A stretch of 64,000 bases of DNA from Streptomyces sp. V3I8. GTDB taxonomy: Bacteria; Actinomycetota; Actinomycetes; Streptomycetales; Streptomycetaceae. The DNA lies in contig NZ_JAUSZL010000002.1 of the NCBI RefSeq assembly GCF_030817535.1, positions 744,001 to 808,000 of the forward strand, written 5' to 3'. Both the position numbers and the translations under genes were made by a program. The notes below the pieces were generated by a model. That model saw nothing but the letters and a program-made list of their open reading frames with translations. It did no database searches and was not told the origin of the DNA. Below are positions 53,993 to 63,578 of the stretch, piece after piece; position 1 is the stretch's first letter, and every line of letters begins with the position of its first letter.

Positions 53993-54849
53993 TTCCTCCG
54001 GCATTCGAGTACGCGCGGCCCGCGAGCGTGGACGAGGCGGTACGCACCCTCGCCGGCGCGGGCGAGGACGCGAAGGTCCTGGCGGGCGGGCAGAGCCTGC
54101 TGCCGTTGCTGCGGCTGCGGCTCGCCTTCCCCGAACTGGTCGTCGACGTGGGCCGGATACCCGGGCTGCGCGGGGTCCGCGAGGAGGGCGGCACGCTGGT
54201 CGTCGGCGCGCTGACCACCCACCACGCCGTCGTCACCGACCCGTTGGTACGCCGGTACGCGGGCCTCCTGGCCGCCGCCACGGCGACGGTCGCCGACCCG
54301 GCCGTACGCCACCGGGGCACCCTCGGCGGTTCGCTCGCGCACGCCGATCCGGGCGGTGACCTGCCGGCGGTGGCACTCGCGCTGGACGCGGAACTGGTCG
54401 CAGTGGGCCCGGACGGCCGACGGGTCGTCCCGGCCCGGGAGTTCTTCGTCGACTACCTGCAGACCGCTCTGCGGCCGGACGAGTTGCTGGTGGAGGTCCG
54501 CATCCCGAAGACCGACGGGTCCGACGGATGGGGCTTCCGCTACGAGAAGTTCAGCCGGGTGGCGCAGGCCTGGGCCATGGTCGGCGTGGCCGCGCTCGTG
54601 CGGCGCGACGACGGCCGCATCGCGGAGGCGCGGATCGGCCTGACCAACATGGGGGCGACCCCCCTGCGGGCCACCGCGACCGAGGAGGCGCTGGCGGGCG
54701 TGGGCGCGGACGGGGTGGCCCGGGCCGCGCAGTCGGCGGCGGAGGGGACCCGGCCGACCGCCGAGCCCGCGGTCTCCGCCGCATACCGGGCACATCTCGC
54801 CCGGATACTCACACGGCGTGCGGTGCTGGCCGCCGCGAGGATGGGATGA
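53989..54849 (+). CDS. coxM: molybdenum hydroxylase FAD subunit
   Basis: Protein of 286 residues with the FAD-binding motifs AGGQSLLPLLRLRL and TLGGSLAHADPGGDLP (the TIGG/AxG signatures of the CoxM family). Start overlaps the large subunit stop and the stop overlaps the next gene, both ATGA-type. Completes the three-subunit enzyme. Confidence 0.93.
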
Positions 54850-55760
54850 GGCCGATCGGACGCGACGACGGACACGAGGCGTGGCCGGCGGGACCCGGCG
54901 ACGTGCGGGCCCGGCTCGAAGAGGGCGGGTACCTCGTCGACGACGGGCTGGCGGTCGCCTGTTTCCTGGCCCTGCGGCTGCGGCGGCCGATCTTCTGCGA
55001 GGGCGACGCGGGCGTGGGCAAGACCGCGCTGGCGGCGGCTCTCGCCACCGCGCTGGACGCCCCGCTGATCCGTCTCCAGTGCTACGAGGGCATCGACGCC
55101 TCGCAGGCACTGTACGACTGGGACTTCCCGCGCCAGTTGCTGCATCTGCGGGCGGCCGAGGTGGCCGGGGCCACCGACGCGGACCGGCTGGAGGGCGAGC
55201 TGTACGGGCGGCGGTTCCTGATCGCGCGCCCGCTGCTGCAGGCGCTGGAGACCGCGTCCTGTGTGCTGCTCGTCGACGAGATCGACCGCGCCGACGACGA
55301 GTTCGAGGCGTTCCTGCTCGAGCTGCTGTCCGAGTACACGGTGACGGTCCCCGAACTCGGCACGCTGCGCGCGCAGTCGCCGCCGGTCGTGGTGCTCACC
55401 TCCAACCGGACCCGGGAGGTGCACGACGCGCTGAAGCGGCGCTGCCTCTACCACTGGTTCGACCACCCCGGTTTCGCCCGCGAACTCGCCATCGTGCGCA
55501 GGCGGGTGCCGGGTGCGTCGGCACGTCTGACCGAGCAGGTAACCGCCTTGGCGCAGGCGCTGCGGGCGCAGGACCTGGTCAAGCCGCCGGGGGTCGCGGA
55601 GACCGTCGACTGGGCGGAGGCGATGGCCGCGCTGGGTGCCACGGAGGTGGACGCGGAGCTGGCGGTGGCCACGCTGGGCTCGGTGCTGAAGTACCGGGAG
55701 GACCTGGAGCGGGCCCGCGCACTGGACCTGACGGCCCTGCTCTCGGTACGCGGGGCATGA
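54846..55760 (+). CDS. MoxR-type AAA+ ATPase (CoxD-like)
   Basis: Protein of 304 residues: Walker A GDAGVGKTA, Walker B VLLVDEIDRAD, sensor segment VVVLTSNRTREVHDALKRRCLYHWF. Such ATPases, with a VWA partner, insert or mature metal sites (CoxD sulfurates and assembles the CO dehydrogenase cofactor). The context here is the same. Confidence 0.9.
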   Translation: MRPIGRDDGHEAWPAGPGDVRARLEEGGYLVDDGLAVACFLALRLRRPIFCEGDAGVGKTALAAALATALDAPLIRLQCYEGIDASQALYDWDFPRQLLHLRAAEVAGATDADRLEGELYGRRFLIARPLLQALETASCVLLVDEIDRADDEFEAFLLELLSEYTVTVPELGTLRAQSPPVVVLTSNRTREVHDALKRRCLYHWFDHPGFARELAIVRRRVPGASARLTEQVTALAQALRAQDLVKPPGVAETVDWAEAMAALGATEVDAELAVATLGSVLKYREDLERARALDLTALLSVRGA

Positions 55761-55761
55761 G

Positions 55762-56895
55762 GTGGCGCACACCGGGCCGGAGGCCGACGGCCCCGCCGTG
55801 CTGGTCGGCTTCGCCCGTGCTCTGCGCGCCGCCGGGGTCGACGCCGGCCCCGACCGCGTACAGGCGCTGATCGGCGCGCTCGGCGTACTGCGGCCGGGGG
55901 TGCGGTCCGACGTGTACTGGTCGGGGCGGCTCACCCTGTGCGGGAGCCGGGACGATCTGGAGCGGTACGACCGGGTGTTCGCCGCGTACTTCGGGGGCGC
56001 GGGGGCCGGCGGGGTGGTGCGCGGCGCGCCCGCGGTCCGGCTGCGGGCGACCGTCCGGGACGCCGGGCCCGCACCCCGGACCGGCGCCGAGGGCAGGCAG
56101 GACGCCGTGCCCGCGGCGGTGCTCGCGAGTTCGGCCGAGGTGCTGCGGCACCGCGACTTCGCCGAGCTCACCGCGGCCGAGCGGGCCCAACTGCACCGTC
56201 TGCTCGCCGTGTTCGCGCTACCGGGCGAGCCCCGGCGCACCGCCCGGTTGCGTCCGGCCCGGCGCGGGGCGGCCGACCCGCGGCGCACCGTGCGGGAGGT
56301 GCTGCGGCACGGCGGCGAGCTCACGCCGCCCCGCCGGCGGGCACGGACGACACGGCCGCGGCGGGTGGTGCTGCTGGTGGACGTGAGCGGTTCGATGGCG
56401 GCGTACGCGGACGCGCTGCTGCGGTTCGCGCACGCCGCCGCGCACGGCGGCCGGGTGCGCACGGAGGTGTTCACGATCGGTACGCGGCTGACCCGGGTGA
56501 CCCGTGAACTCACCCACCGCGACCCGGGCGCCGCACTCGCCGCGGTGGCGGCGGCCGTGCCCGATTGGCGCGGCGGCACCCGGCTCGGTGAACTGCTGCG
56601 GGCCTTCCTCGACCGGTGGGGGCAGCGCGGCATGGCACGCGGCGCGGTGGTCGTCGTCCTGTCGGACGGCTGGGAGCGTGGCGATCCGGCCCTGCTCGCC
56701 GCCCAGATGCGACGCTTGCACCGGCTGGCGCACCGGGTGGTGTGGGCCAATCCGCGCAAGGCCCGCCCCGGCTACGCACCCCTGGCCGCCGGGATGGCGG
56801 CGGCGCTGCCGAGCGTGGACGCGTTCGTCGAGGGCCACAGTCTGGCCGCGCTGGAACGTCTGGCGGCGGTGGTGAGAGGAGCGGACGATGCGTGA
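55762..56895 (+). CDS. VWA-domain protein (CoxE-like)
   Basis: Protein of 377 residues; start GTG 55762 one base after the MoxR stop. The von Willebrand A domain has the metal-ion site VVLLVDVSGSMAAYADALL (DxSxS) in the second half, with GGTRLGELLRAF and VVVLSDGWERGDP following. Partner of the MoxR ATPase in cofactor maturation. Its last eight bases overlap xdhC. Confidence 0.88.
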   Translation: MAHTGPEADGPAVLVGFARALRAAGVDAGPDRVQALIGALGVLRPGVRSDVYWSGRLTLCGSRDDLERYDRVFAAYFGGAGAGGVVRGAPAVRLRATVRDAGPAPRTGAEGRQDAVPAAVLASSAEVLRHRDFAELTAAERAQLHRLLAVFALPGEPRRTARLRPARRGAADPRRTVREVLRHGGELTPPRRRARTTRPRRVVLLVDVSGSMAAYADALLRFAHAAAHGGRVRTEVFTIGTRLTRVTRELTHRDPGAALAAVAAAVPDWRGGTRLGELLRAFLDRWGQRGMARGAVVVVLSDGWERGDPALLAAQMRRLHRLAHRVVWANPRKARPGYAPLAAGMAAALPSVDAFVEGHSLAALERLAAVVRGADDA

Positions 56896-57994
56896 GATCC
56901 TCCCGGCGCTCGGCCGGTGGTACGCGAAGGGCACGCCCTTCGGTCTCGCCACCGTCGTCGCCGTCAGCCGGAGCGCGCCCCGGGACCCCGGCGCCGCCAT
57001 GGCCGTCGGGCCCGGCGACGAGGTGGTGGGCAGTGTGTCGGGCGGCTGCGTCGAGGGCGCGGTCCTCGAACTGGCCCGGGAGGCCGTGGAGTCCGGCGGG
57101 ACCCGGCTGGAGACCTTCGGGTACGGCGACGAGGACGCGTTCGCCGTCGGGCTGACCTGCGGCGGCGAGATCACCCTCCTCGTGCGGCCGGTGACGGCCG
57201 CCCTCGATCCGTCCTTCGGGGCGGTCGCGCAGTCGGTGGCCGCGGGCCGCCCGGTCACGGTGGCGACGGTGGCCGACGGCCCGGCGGAGCGCGGCGCGAC
57301 CCTGGCCGTGTGGGCGGACGAGGTGTCCGGAACCCTCGGCACCACCGGTCTGGACGTGGCCGTGACGGCCGACGCGCGCGGCGAACTGGCACTGGGGGCG
57401 ACCGGTCTGCGGCACTACGGGCCGCGCGGCGAACGGCGCGAGGACGCGGTGACGGTGTTCCTGCACTCCTTCGCTCCCCCGCCGCGCATGCTGGTCTTCG
57501 GGGCGATCGACTACGCGGCGGCCGTGGCCCGCATCGGGGATTTCCTCGGCTACCGGGTCACCGTGTGCGACGCGCGGCCCGTCTTCGCGACCCCGGAACG
57601 CTTCCCGGCGGGCGTGGAGGTCGTCGTCGAGTGGCCGCACCGCTTCCTGCGGGGGACGGACACCGACGAACGCACGGTGGTCTGCGTCCTCACCCACGAT
57701 CCCAAGTTCGACGTGCCGCTCCTGGAGGAGGCGCTGCGCCGCCCGGCCGCGTACATCGGGGCGATGGGCAGCCGCCGTACGCACGACGACCGGATGAAGC
57801 GGCTGCGGGACGGCGGGCTGACGCGGGCCGAGCTGGCCAGGCTGCGCTCACCGGTCGGGCTCGACCTCGGGGCGCGTACGCCGGAGGAGGTGGCCGTGTC
57901 CGTGGCCGCCGAGATCGTCGCGCTGCGCTGGGGCGGCAGCGGCGCCCCGCTGGCGGCGACGGACGGGGAGATCCACCCGCGGCCGCAGCGGTAG
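56888..57994 (+). CDS. XdhC/CoxF-family cofactor maturation protein
   Basis: Protein of 368 residues: N-terminal XdhC/CoxI domain with VSGGCVEGAV and LTCGGEI (Cys that can bind sulfurated molybdenum cofactor) and a C-terminal Rossmann domain (MLVFGAIDYAAAVARIGDFLGYRVTVCDARPVFATPERFP, YIGAMGSRRTH). It holds and sulfurates the cofactor before insertion. Last gene of the operon; 8 bases from the convergent YfcE-like gene. Confidence 0.91.
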   Translation: MREILPALGRWYAKGTPFGLATVVAVSRSAPRDPGAAMAVGPGDEVVGSVSGGCVEGAVLELAREAVESGGTRLETFGYGDEDAFAVGLTCGGEITLLVRPVTAALDPSFGAVAQSVAAGRPVTVATVADGPAERGATLAVWADEVSGTLGTTGLDVAVTADARGELALGATGLRHYGPRGERREDAVTVFLHSFAPPPRMLVFGAIDYAAAVARIGDFLGYRVTVCDARPVFATPERFPAGVEVVVEWPHRFLRGTDTDERTVVCVLTHDPKFDVPLLEEALRRPAAYIGAMGSRRTHDDRMKRLRDGGLTRAELARLRSPVGLDLGARTPEEVAVSVAAEIVALRWGGSGAPLAATDGEIHPRPQR

Positions 57995-58002
57995 GGGGCG
58001 GG

Positions 58003-58521
58003 TCAGGCACGCTCGCGCGGGACGCGCGGCGGCAGGCGGTGCAGCCGGACGTCGTCGAGGACGCCGCCCCGCACGGTCGCGGTCATGTACGTGCAGTGCG
58101 GCTGGCGCCTGCGGTCGGTGGGCGAGCCGGGGTTGAGGAGGCGCAGTCCGGTGGCGGCCGTGGTGTCCCAGGGGATGTGGCTGTGGCCGAAGACCAGTAC
58201 GTCGAGGTCGGGGAAGCGCTCGGCGCACCGCTGTTCGCGGCCCCGCGCGTCGCCGGTCTCGTGGATCACCCCCAGGCGCAGGCCGTCGAGCACGACGTGG
58301 GCGACCTCGGGGAGGCGGGCCCGCAGGCCTGGACCGTCGTTGTTGCCGTACACGCCGACGAGCCGGTGCGAGCGGCTCTCCAGGAGGTCCAGGGTCCCGG
58401 TGTCCACCCAGTCCCCGGCGTGGACCACCACGTCGGCACGCGGGAGTTCGGCGAGGAGCTGCGCGGGGAGTTCCCTGGCGCGCCTGGGGAGGTGGGTGTC
58501 GGACATCAGCAGAAGGCGCAT
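58003..58521 (-). CDS. YfcE-type metallophosphodiesterase
   Basis: Protein of 172 residues with the calcineurin-like metal motifs: MSDTHL, HAGDWVD, YGNND, and FGHSHIPWDT. YfcE relatives hydrolyse phosphodiesters such as cyclic nucleotides in vitro; physiological substrate unknown. The Shine-Dalgarno is poor. Confidence 0.87.
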   Translation of the reverse strand: MRLLLMSDTHLPRRARELPAQLLAELPRADVVVHAGDWVDTGTLDLLESRSHRLVGVYGNNDGPGLRARLPEVAHVVLDGLRLGVIHETGDARGREQRCAERFPDLDVLVFGHSHIPWDTTAATGLRLLNPGSPTDRRRQPHCTYMTATVRGGVLDDVRLHRLPPRVPRERA

Positions 58522-58539
58522 ACGGATCAGTCTGCCCGC

Positions 58540-61023
58540 TCAGCCCCCGACGGGCCCGGTCGGCGGGAGTTCGGTCAGCGGGAGTTCGGCCCACACCTGT
58601 TTGCCGCCGCTGACCGGCACGGTCCCCCAGGTGGCGGAGAGGGCCTCGACGAGGAGGATGCCCCGGCCGCCGGTGGCCTCCCAGCCGATGCTGGTGGGCT
58701 TGATGGGGGTACGGGGTGAGACGTCGGCGACGGCGACGCGCAGGCGGTTGCCGATGAGGGTGAGGTCGAGGCGGACCTGGCCGTCGGTGTGCACGAGGGC
58801 GTTGGTGACGAGTTCGGAGACGACCAGCAGGACGGCGTCGGGTTCGTCCGTGACGCGCCAGGCGCGCAGGGCGCGGCGGGTGAAGCGGCGGGCGTGGCGG
58901 ACGGCCTCCGGGACGCGCCACACCGTCCAGCTCTCGCGCAGCGGCCGCAGCGCGAGGCCGTCGTAGCGCATGAGGAGCAGGGCCACGTCGTCGCTGCGGT
59001 TGGCGCCGGTGAGCAGGGCGTCCGCGACGAGTCCGAGGTGGGCGGGGTCGGCGGCGGCCAGTCGGCCGGCCAGCCGGTTCAGGCCGTCCTCCATGTCGAG
59101 CTCGGCGGACTCGACCAGGCCGTCCGTGGTGAGGGCGACCAGGGTGCCGGGCTGGAGCGGCAGCGGGCTCATCGGGAAGTCGGCCTGCGTGATGACGCCG
59201 AGGGGCGGTCCGCCCTCGGTGACGACGACGGCGGTGGTGCCGTCCGGGTGCCGCAGCACCGGCGGCAGGTGCCCGGCGCGCACGCACCAGGCGGTGCCCT
59301 CCGCCATGTCGACGTCGACGTAGCAGCAGGTGGCGAAGAGGTCGGTCTCCATGCCCATGAGCAGCCGGTTGGCGCGTGAGACGACCACGTCCGGGGGGTG
59401 ACCCTCGACGGCGTAGGCGCGCAGTGCGGTGCGCATCTGGCCCATCAGGGTGGCGGCCTGCGCGTTGTGTCCCTGGACGTCGCCGATGACGAGGGCGACG
59501 TGGTTGTCGGGCAGCGGGATCACGTCGTACCAGTCGCCGCCGACCTCCAGACCGGCCGTGGTGGGCAGGTAGCGGGCGACGGCCTCGGCGCCGGGCAGCG
59601 GCGGCAGCCTGCGCGGCAGGAGGGTGCGCTGGAGCATGCCGACGAGTTCGTGTTCGGCGTCGAAGGCGTGGGCGCGCATCAGGGCCTGTCCCGCGAGGCC
59701 CGCGGAGGCGGTGAGCAGGGCGCGCTCGTCGGGGCCGAAGTCGTGCGGGGTGTCCCAGCCGATGAGGCAGGCGCCGGCCATGCGGCCGCCGGCCGGCAGC
59801 GGCAGGACCGCGAGGCCGCCGGGGCCGACGTCGGCGAGGGCGGGTTCCAGCGGGGTGCCGGCGGGCCAGATCGCGGCGCGGCCCTCCCGCAGGGCCGCCT
59901 GGAGGGTGGGCATGGTGCGCACGGGAGCGTCGGGCCACTCCGAGCGCCACTCGGTGCGCCACACCTCCGGCCAGGCCTCCGGCTGCGGCGGGTCGAGGAC
60001 GGTGACGACGAGCCGGTCGCCCTCCAGCTCGGCCAGCGCGATGCGGTCCGCCATCAGGGGCCGGCGCAGCGCGGTGACGACGGCCTGGCCGACGTCGCGG
60101 ACGGTGCCCGCGGTGGCGAGGGCGGCGGCCAGGCGCTGGACGCGGGCCACCTCGTTGCCGCCGGAGCGCAGCTTGGAGGCGTCGGTGACGGTGCCCACCA
60201 GCCGGGACGGGCGGCCGGCCGCGGCGGGCAGCAGCCGGGCCCGCAGCCTGAGCCAGCGCTGCTCACCGGAGGGCTGCAGGATGCGGAACTCCAGCTCGCG
60301 CTCGCCGATGGACATGTGGTCGGCCTCCACCACGGACATCAGCGTGGGCAGGTCCTCCGGCACCGTCATGCTCAGCAGGGTCTCGACCTTGCCGTCGAAG
60401 TCGTCCGGCACCAGTCCGAACAGCTCCAGCATCTCGTCGTCGATCTCGACCCGCCCCGAGTCCATGGCCAGGCTGAACGAACTGGGCAGCACCTCGGTGT
60501 CACCCGGCTCGGCCGGGGGCGGGAAGGAGACCGCCTCCGCGAACAGTTCCAGGCACGCGCGGTCCTCGGTGCCGAAGCCGCCCGGGCTCTCGCTCACGGC
60601 CAGCAGGCAGCCGCCGCCGCGCGGGTCGGGCGGCAGGGGCAGGACGGCCAGCCAGAAGTCGCCCGCCGGGGTGTGCCGGGCGCCGCCGGGCACCAGGGCC
60701 AGTTCCGCCGGGCCGAGCCACACGGACCGTCCGGCACGGTGGACGTCGGCCACGGGCGAGGCGCCCGAGAGCGGATAGCTGTCGCGTACGCCGTACAGGG
60801 ACCGGGGTACGCCGGCGGACTCGATCAGACACAGCTGGTCACCGTGCTCCCCCGGGGCGTACACGGCGGCGAGGGTCGCACCGCCGTAGACGAGTGCCTG
60901 TTCGAGTACGCTCCGCAGTCGCTCCGGGGAACGGAGGTCCGCGCGGAGCGCTTTGAGGGCAAGCTCGGCACGCGGCGTTCTCGTGCCGCGTCCCGCACCG
61001 CCCTCACTGACCACGTCCGTCAT
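58540..61023 (-). CDS. PAS/GAF SpoIIE phosphatase with C-terminal anti-sigma-like kinase domain
   Basis: Protein of 827 residues: a GAF-like N-terminus, PAS-like region (about 205-300; ELEFRILQPSGEQRWLRLRARLL), a GAF domain (about 305-475), an SpoIIE/PP2C phosphatase (about 480-690; VGGDWYDVIPLP, IGDVQGHNAQAA, RAGHLPPVLR, DGLVESAELDMEDG) and a C-terminal HATPase_c domain of the RsbW type (ELVTNALVHTDG, GRGILLVEAL). Combining phosphatase and kinase-like domains, it may both phosphorylate and dephosphorylate anti-sigma antagonists. ATG 61023 is the family-like start. Confidence 0.9.
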   Translation of the reverse strand: MTDVVSEGGAGRGTRTPRAELALKALRADLRSPERLRSVLEQALVYGGATLAAVYAPGEHGDQLCLIESAGVPRSLYGVRDSYPLSGASPVADVHRAGRSVWLGPAELALVPGGARHTPAGDFWLAVLPLPPDPRGGGCLLAVSESPGGFGTEDRACLELFAEAVSFPPPAEPGDTEVLPSSFSLAMDSGRVEIDDEMLELFGLVPDDFDGKVETLLSMTVPEDLPTLMSVVEADHMSIGERELEFRILQPSGEQRWLRLRARLLPAAAGRPSRLVGTVTDASKLRSGGNEVARVQRLAAALATAGTVRDVGQAVVTALRRPLMADRIALAELEGDRLVVTVLDPPQPEAWPEVWRTEWRSEWPDAPVRTMPTLQAALREGRAAIWPAGTPLEPALADVGPGGLAVLPLPAGGRMAGACLIGWDTPHDFGPDERALLTASAGLAGQALMRAHAFDAEHELVGMLQRTLLPRRLPPLPGAEAVARYLPTTAGLEVGGDWYDVIPLPDNHVALVIGDVQGHNAQAATLMGQMRTALRAYAVEGHPPDVVVSRANRLLMGMETDLFATCCYVDVDMAEGTAWCVRAGHLPPVLRHPDGTTAVVVTEGGPPLGVITQADFPMSPLPLQPGTLVALTTDGLVESAELDMEDGLNRLAGRLAAADPAHLGLVADALLTGANRSDDVALLLMRYDGLALRPLRESWTVWRVPEAVRHARRFTRRALRAWRVTDEPDAVLLVVSELVTNALVHTDGQVRLDLTLIGNRLRVAVADVSPRTPIKPTSIGWEATGGRGILLVEALSATWGTVPVSGGKQVWAELPLTELPPTGPVGG

Positions 61024-61284
61024 TACAGCGCTTATGCGGCCGTGGCGCAGCCCCTGTGACCGTTCCGAAGTCGCGCGGCGTGCCGGACGGGTGCGCGCGG
61101 GGCCGTGCGGGCGGGCGCGCGGAGGTGTCACAGGGAGTTCTCGGCGGTCTTCGCGCGTTCCGCCGACAGGGGGTCACGCTGCGTGTACCGGGGGCGCGGG
61201 CACGCCCGCCGTGCGGGAACCGTCCGCACGGGGGAGCCTTGTCCTTCGGACGCCTTCGCGTGTCCGAAGGAGGAGGTGGTCGGC

Positions 61285-63429
61285 GTGTCCGACGGGCAGG
61301 CGTCCGGGCCCGTGCCCCGGGCCGCCGGGGCGCCGGTCGGCCGGCCCCTGCTCTCGCTGACCCTCGCCGCGCTCATGGACGAGGTGGGCGCGCACTCGGG
61401 AGCGGTGTACCTGCTGATCCCCGGCGAGCCGGTGCTGGAGATGGCGGTGATGGCCGGGCTGCCCCGGGCGTTCGCGGCCCCCTGGGAGCGGCTGGGACTG
61501 ACCGCGCCGATCCCGGTGGCGGAGGCGGCGAGGCACCGGCGGCTCGTGTGGGTGAGCGGCGAGGAGGACATGGCCCGCCGCTATCCGCGGATCTCGATGG
61601 TCCTGCCGTACCCGTTCGCGCTGGCCGCGCTGCCGGTGGCGACCGACCGTGCCGTGTACGGGGCGGTCTTCGTGACCTGGCCGGGCGCGCACCCTCCCGA
61701 CCTGTCCGACAGGGAACGGGACCATCTCACGGCGGCCTGCGGCCGGCTCGCGATGCGGCTGGAGCGCGCCCACGACAGGGGCCACGCGGTCCGGCCGGAA
61801 CCCGATCTGCTGGCCCCGGCGCCGATGACGAGCCCGGCGGGCACCCTGGGCACGGCCGAGGCCACACGGATGGTGGCCCGGCTGCCGTACGGGCTGTGCG
61901 CGCTGGACCTGCGGGGGCGGATCACCTTCGCCAACGCGGCGGCGGCCGACCTGCTGGGGCTGCCGGTCAGTGCCCTGCTGGGCACCCAGCTGTGGACGTC
62001 GGTGTCCTGGCTCAACGACCCCGTCTACGAGGACCGCTACCGGGCCGCGCTGGTCGGCCAGCACACGACGGCGTTCGTGGCGCTGCGGCCGCCCTCGGAC
62101 TGGCTGTCGTTCCGGCTCCACCCCAGTACGAACGGGCTGACCCTGCGCATCACCCGGGCGCGGGCCGTGGCGCGGGAGGGGGGCGCGGCCTTCCAGCACG
62201 GGGACACCGGCACCCGGCTCGTCACCATCTCCCAGGTGCTGAGCCTGGCCGGGGCGCTCACCGAGGCGGTCGGCGTGCAGGACGTGGTGCAACTGGTCGC
62301 CGACGAGATCGTGCCGGCCGTCGGCGGTCAGGGGCTGGTGATGCTCGGCTCCGGAGGCGGACGGCTGCACGTGCTCGGACAGCGCGGCTATCCGGACCCG
62401 CGGGACCTGGACCGGTTCGACGGGATGTCGCTGGCCGAGCACACACCCGGCACGCACGCCCTGCGGACCGGGGTGCCGGCCTTCTTCGCGTCCCGGCGGG
62501 AGCTGGCGCGCCGCTATCCCGACCAGCGGCCGGCCGGAGACATGGCGGCCTGGGCGTACCTGCCGCTCATCGTGTCCGGGCGGCCGGTCGGTACCTGGGT
62601 CCTGGCGTACACCGCGCCGCATCCCTTCCCCGCCGACGAGCGGGCCGTACTGACCAGTCTCAGCGGCCTCGTCGCGCAGGCGCTGGACCGGGCGCGCCTC
62701 TACGACGTCAAGCACCGGCTGGCGCACGGTCTGCAGGCCGCGCTGCTGCCGCCCTCGCTGCCGTCCCTGCCGGGTGTGGAGGCGGCCGCCCGCTATCTGC
62801 CCGCCACCCGGGACATGGAGATCGGCGGGGACTTCTACGATCTGGTCCCGCTGGGCTGCGGGCAGGCGGTGGCGGTGATCGGGGACGTGCAGGGGCACAA
62901 CGTCACGGCGGCGGGCCTGATGGGCCAGATCCGCACCGCGGTGCGCGCGTACACGACCGTCGGGCAGTCACCGGGGGAGGTCATGCGCAGCACCAACCGG
63001 CTGCTGTTCGACCTGGGCGCCGAGCTCTTCGCGAGCTGTGTCTACCTGCGGCTGGACCCGGTGAGGGGACAGGCCGTGATGGCCCGCGCGGGCCATCCGC
63101 CGCCGCTGCTGCGCAGGCCGGACGGCAGGGTGCGGGTGCTCGACCTGGCCGGCGGCCCGCTGCTCGGCATCGACCCGGACGCCACGTATCCGACGACCGA
63201 GGTCGCCCTGCCGCCCGGCTCGCTGCTGACCCTCTACACCGACGGGCTGGTCGAATCCCCCGGGGTCGACATCGAGGACGCCCTGGCGGGCTGCGCGAGG
63301 CGCCTGGCCGAGACGGGCGACGCCCCCCTGGACGAGGTGGCGGACGCCCTCGTCCGGCACAGCGGCACGGCGGAGGAACGGGTGGACGACGTGGCCCTGC
63401 TCCTCCTGAGAACCACCGCCCGCTCCTGA
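61285..63429 (+). CDS. PAS/GAF SpoIIE phosphatase
   Basis: Protein of 714 residues: GAF (about 20-170), PAS (about 195-310; LPYGLCALDLRGRITFANAAAADLLG), a second GAF (about 325-475) and the SpoIIE/PP2C domain (about 490-714; EIGGDFYDLVPLG, IGDVQGHNVTAAG, RAGHPPPLLR, LYTDGLVESPGVDIEDAL). It lacks the HATPase domain of its divergent neighbour. GTG 61285 follows GAAGGAGGAGG. The 262-base divergent spacer would allow coordinated control of both phosphatases. Confidence 0.9.
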   Translation: MSDGQASGPVPRAAGAPVGRPLLSLTLAALMDEVGAHSGAVYLLIPGEPVLEMAVMAGLPRAFAAPWERLGLTAPIPVAEAARHRRLVWVSGEEDMARRYPRISMVLPYPFALAALPVATDRAVYGAVFVTWPGAHPPDLSDRERDHLTAACGRLAMRLERAHDRGHAVRPEPDLLAPAPMTSPAGTLGTAEATRMVARLPYGLCALDLRGRITFANAAAADLLGLPVSALLGTQLWTSVSWLNDPVYEDRYRAALVGQHTTAFVALRPPSDWLSFRLHPSTNGLTLRITRARAVAREGGAAFQHGDTGTRLVTISQVLSLAGALTEAVGVQDVVQLVADEIVPAVGGQGLVMLGSGGGRLHVLGQRGYPDPRDLDRFDGMSLAEHTPGTHALRTGVPAFFASRRELARRYPDQRPAGDMAAWAYLPLIVSGRPVGTWVLAYTAPHPFPADERAVLTSLSGLVAQALDRARLYDVKHRLAHGLQAALLPPSLPSLPGVEAAARYLPATRDMEIGGDFYDLVPLGCGQAVAVIGDVQGHNVTAAGLMGQIRTAVRAYTTVGQSPGEVMRSTNRLLFDLGAELFASCVYLRLDPVRGQAVMARAGHPPPLLRRPDGRVRVLDLAGGPLLGIDPDATYPTTEVALPPGSLLTLYTDGLVESPGVDIEDALAGCARRLAETGDAPLDEVADALVRHSGTAEERVDDVALLLLRTTARS

Positions 63430-63439
63430 GGGACGGGGC

Positions 63440-63491
63440 CCCTCAGGGGCGCGGGGAACTGCGCGACCGGCCCCCACCGGACCCGCACCCG
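63440..63491 (+). repeat. Streptomyces dispersed intergenic motif (GGGGAACTGCGCGA type)
   Basis: GGGGCGCGGGGAACTGCGCG (from about 63447) followed by ACCGGCCCCCACCGGACCCG has the form of a short intergenic repeat I recall as frequent downstream of genes in many Streptomyces genomes. Function unknown. Confidence 0.55.
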
Positions 63492-63499
63492 ACACAGCA

Positions 63500-63543
63500 C
63501 GGAGCGGGTCCGATCCCCCCGCCGAGGGACCGGACCCGCTCCG
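63500..63543. terminator. 13-bp hairpin between convergent genes
   Basis: CGGAGCGGGTCCG and CGGACCCGCTCCG pair perfectly with an 18-base loop, between the phosphatase (plus) and the protease (minus). Confidence 0.75.
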
Positions 63544-63578
63544 AACAGCACAGCTACCGACGACCGCGTACGGTCAGG

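Noticed and set aside
54540..56759. 739-codon minus-strand frame over the MoxR/VWA genes
   Set aside because: Antisense shadow without motifs; the plus strand has Walker and MIDAS motifs with overlapping starts and stops.
57848..59962. 704-codon minus-strand frame at the 3' end of the SpoIIE gene
   Set aside because: Almost only Arg, Pro, Ala, Gly and His; a frame-shifted shadow of the phosphatase gene.
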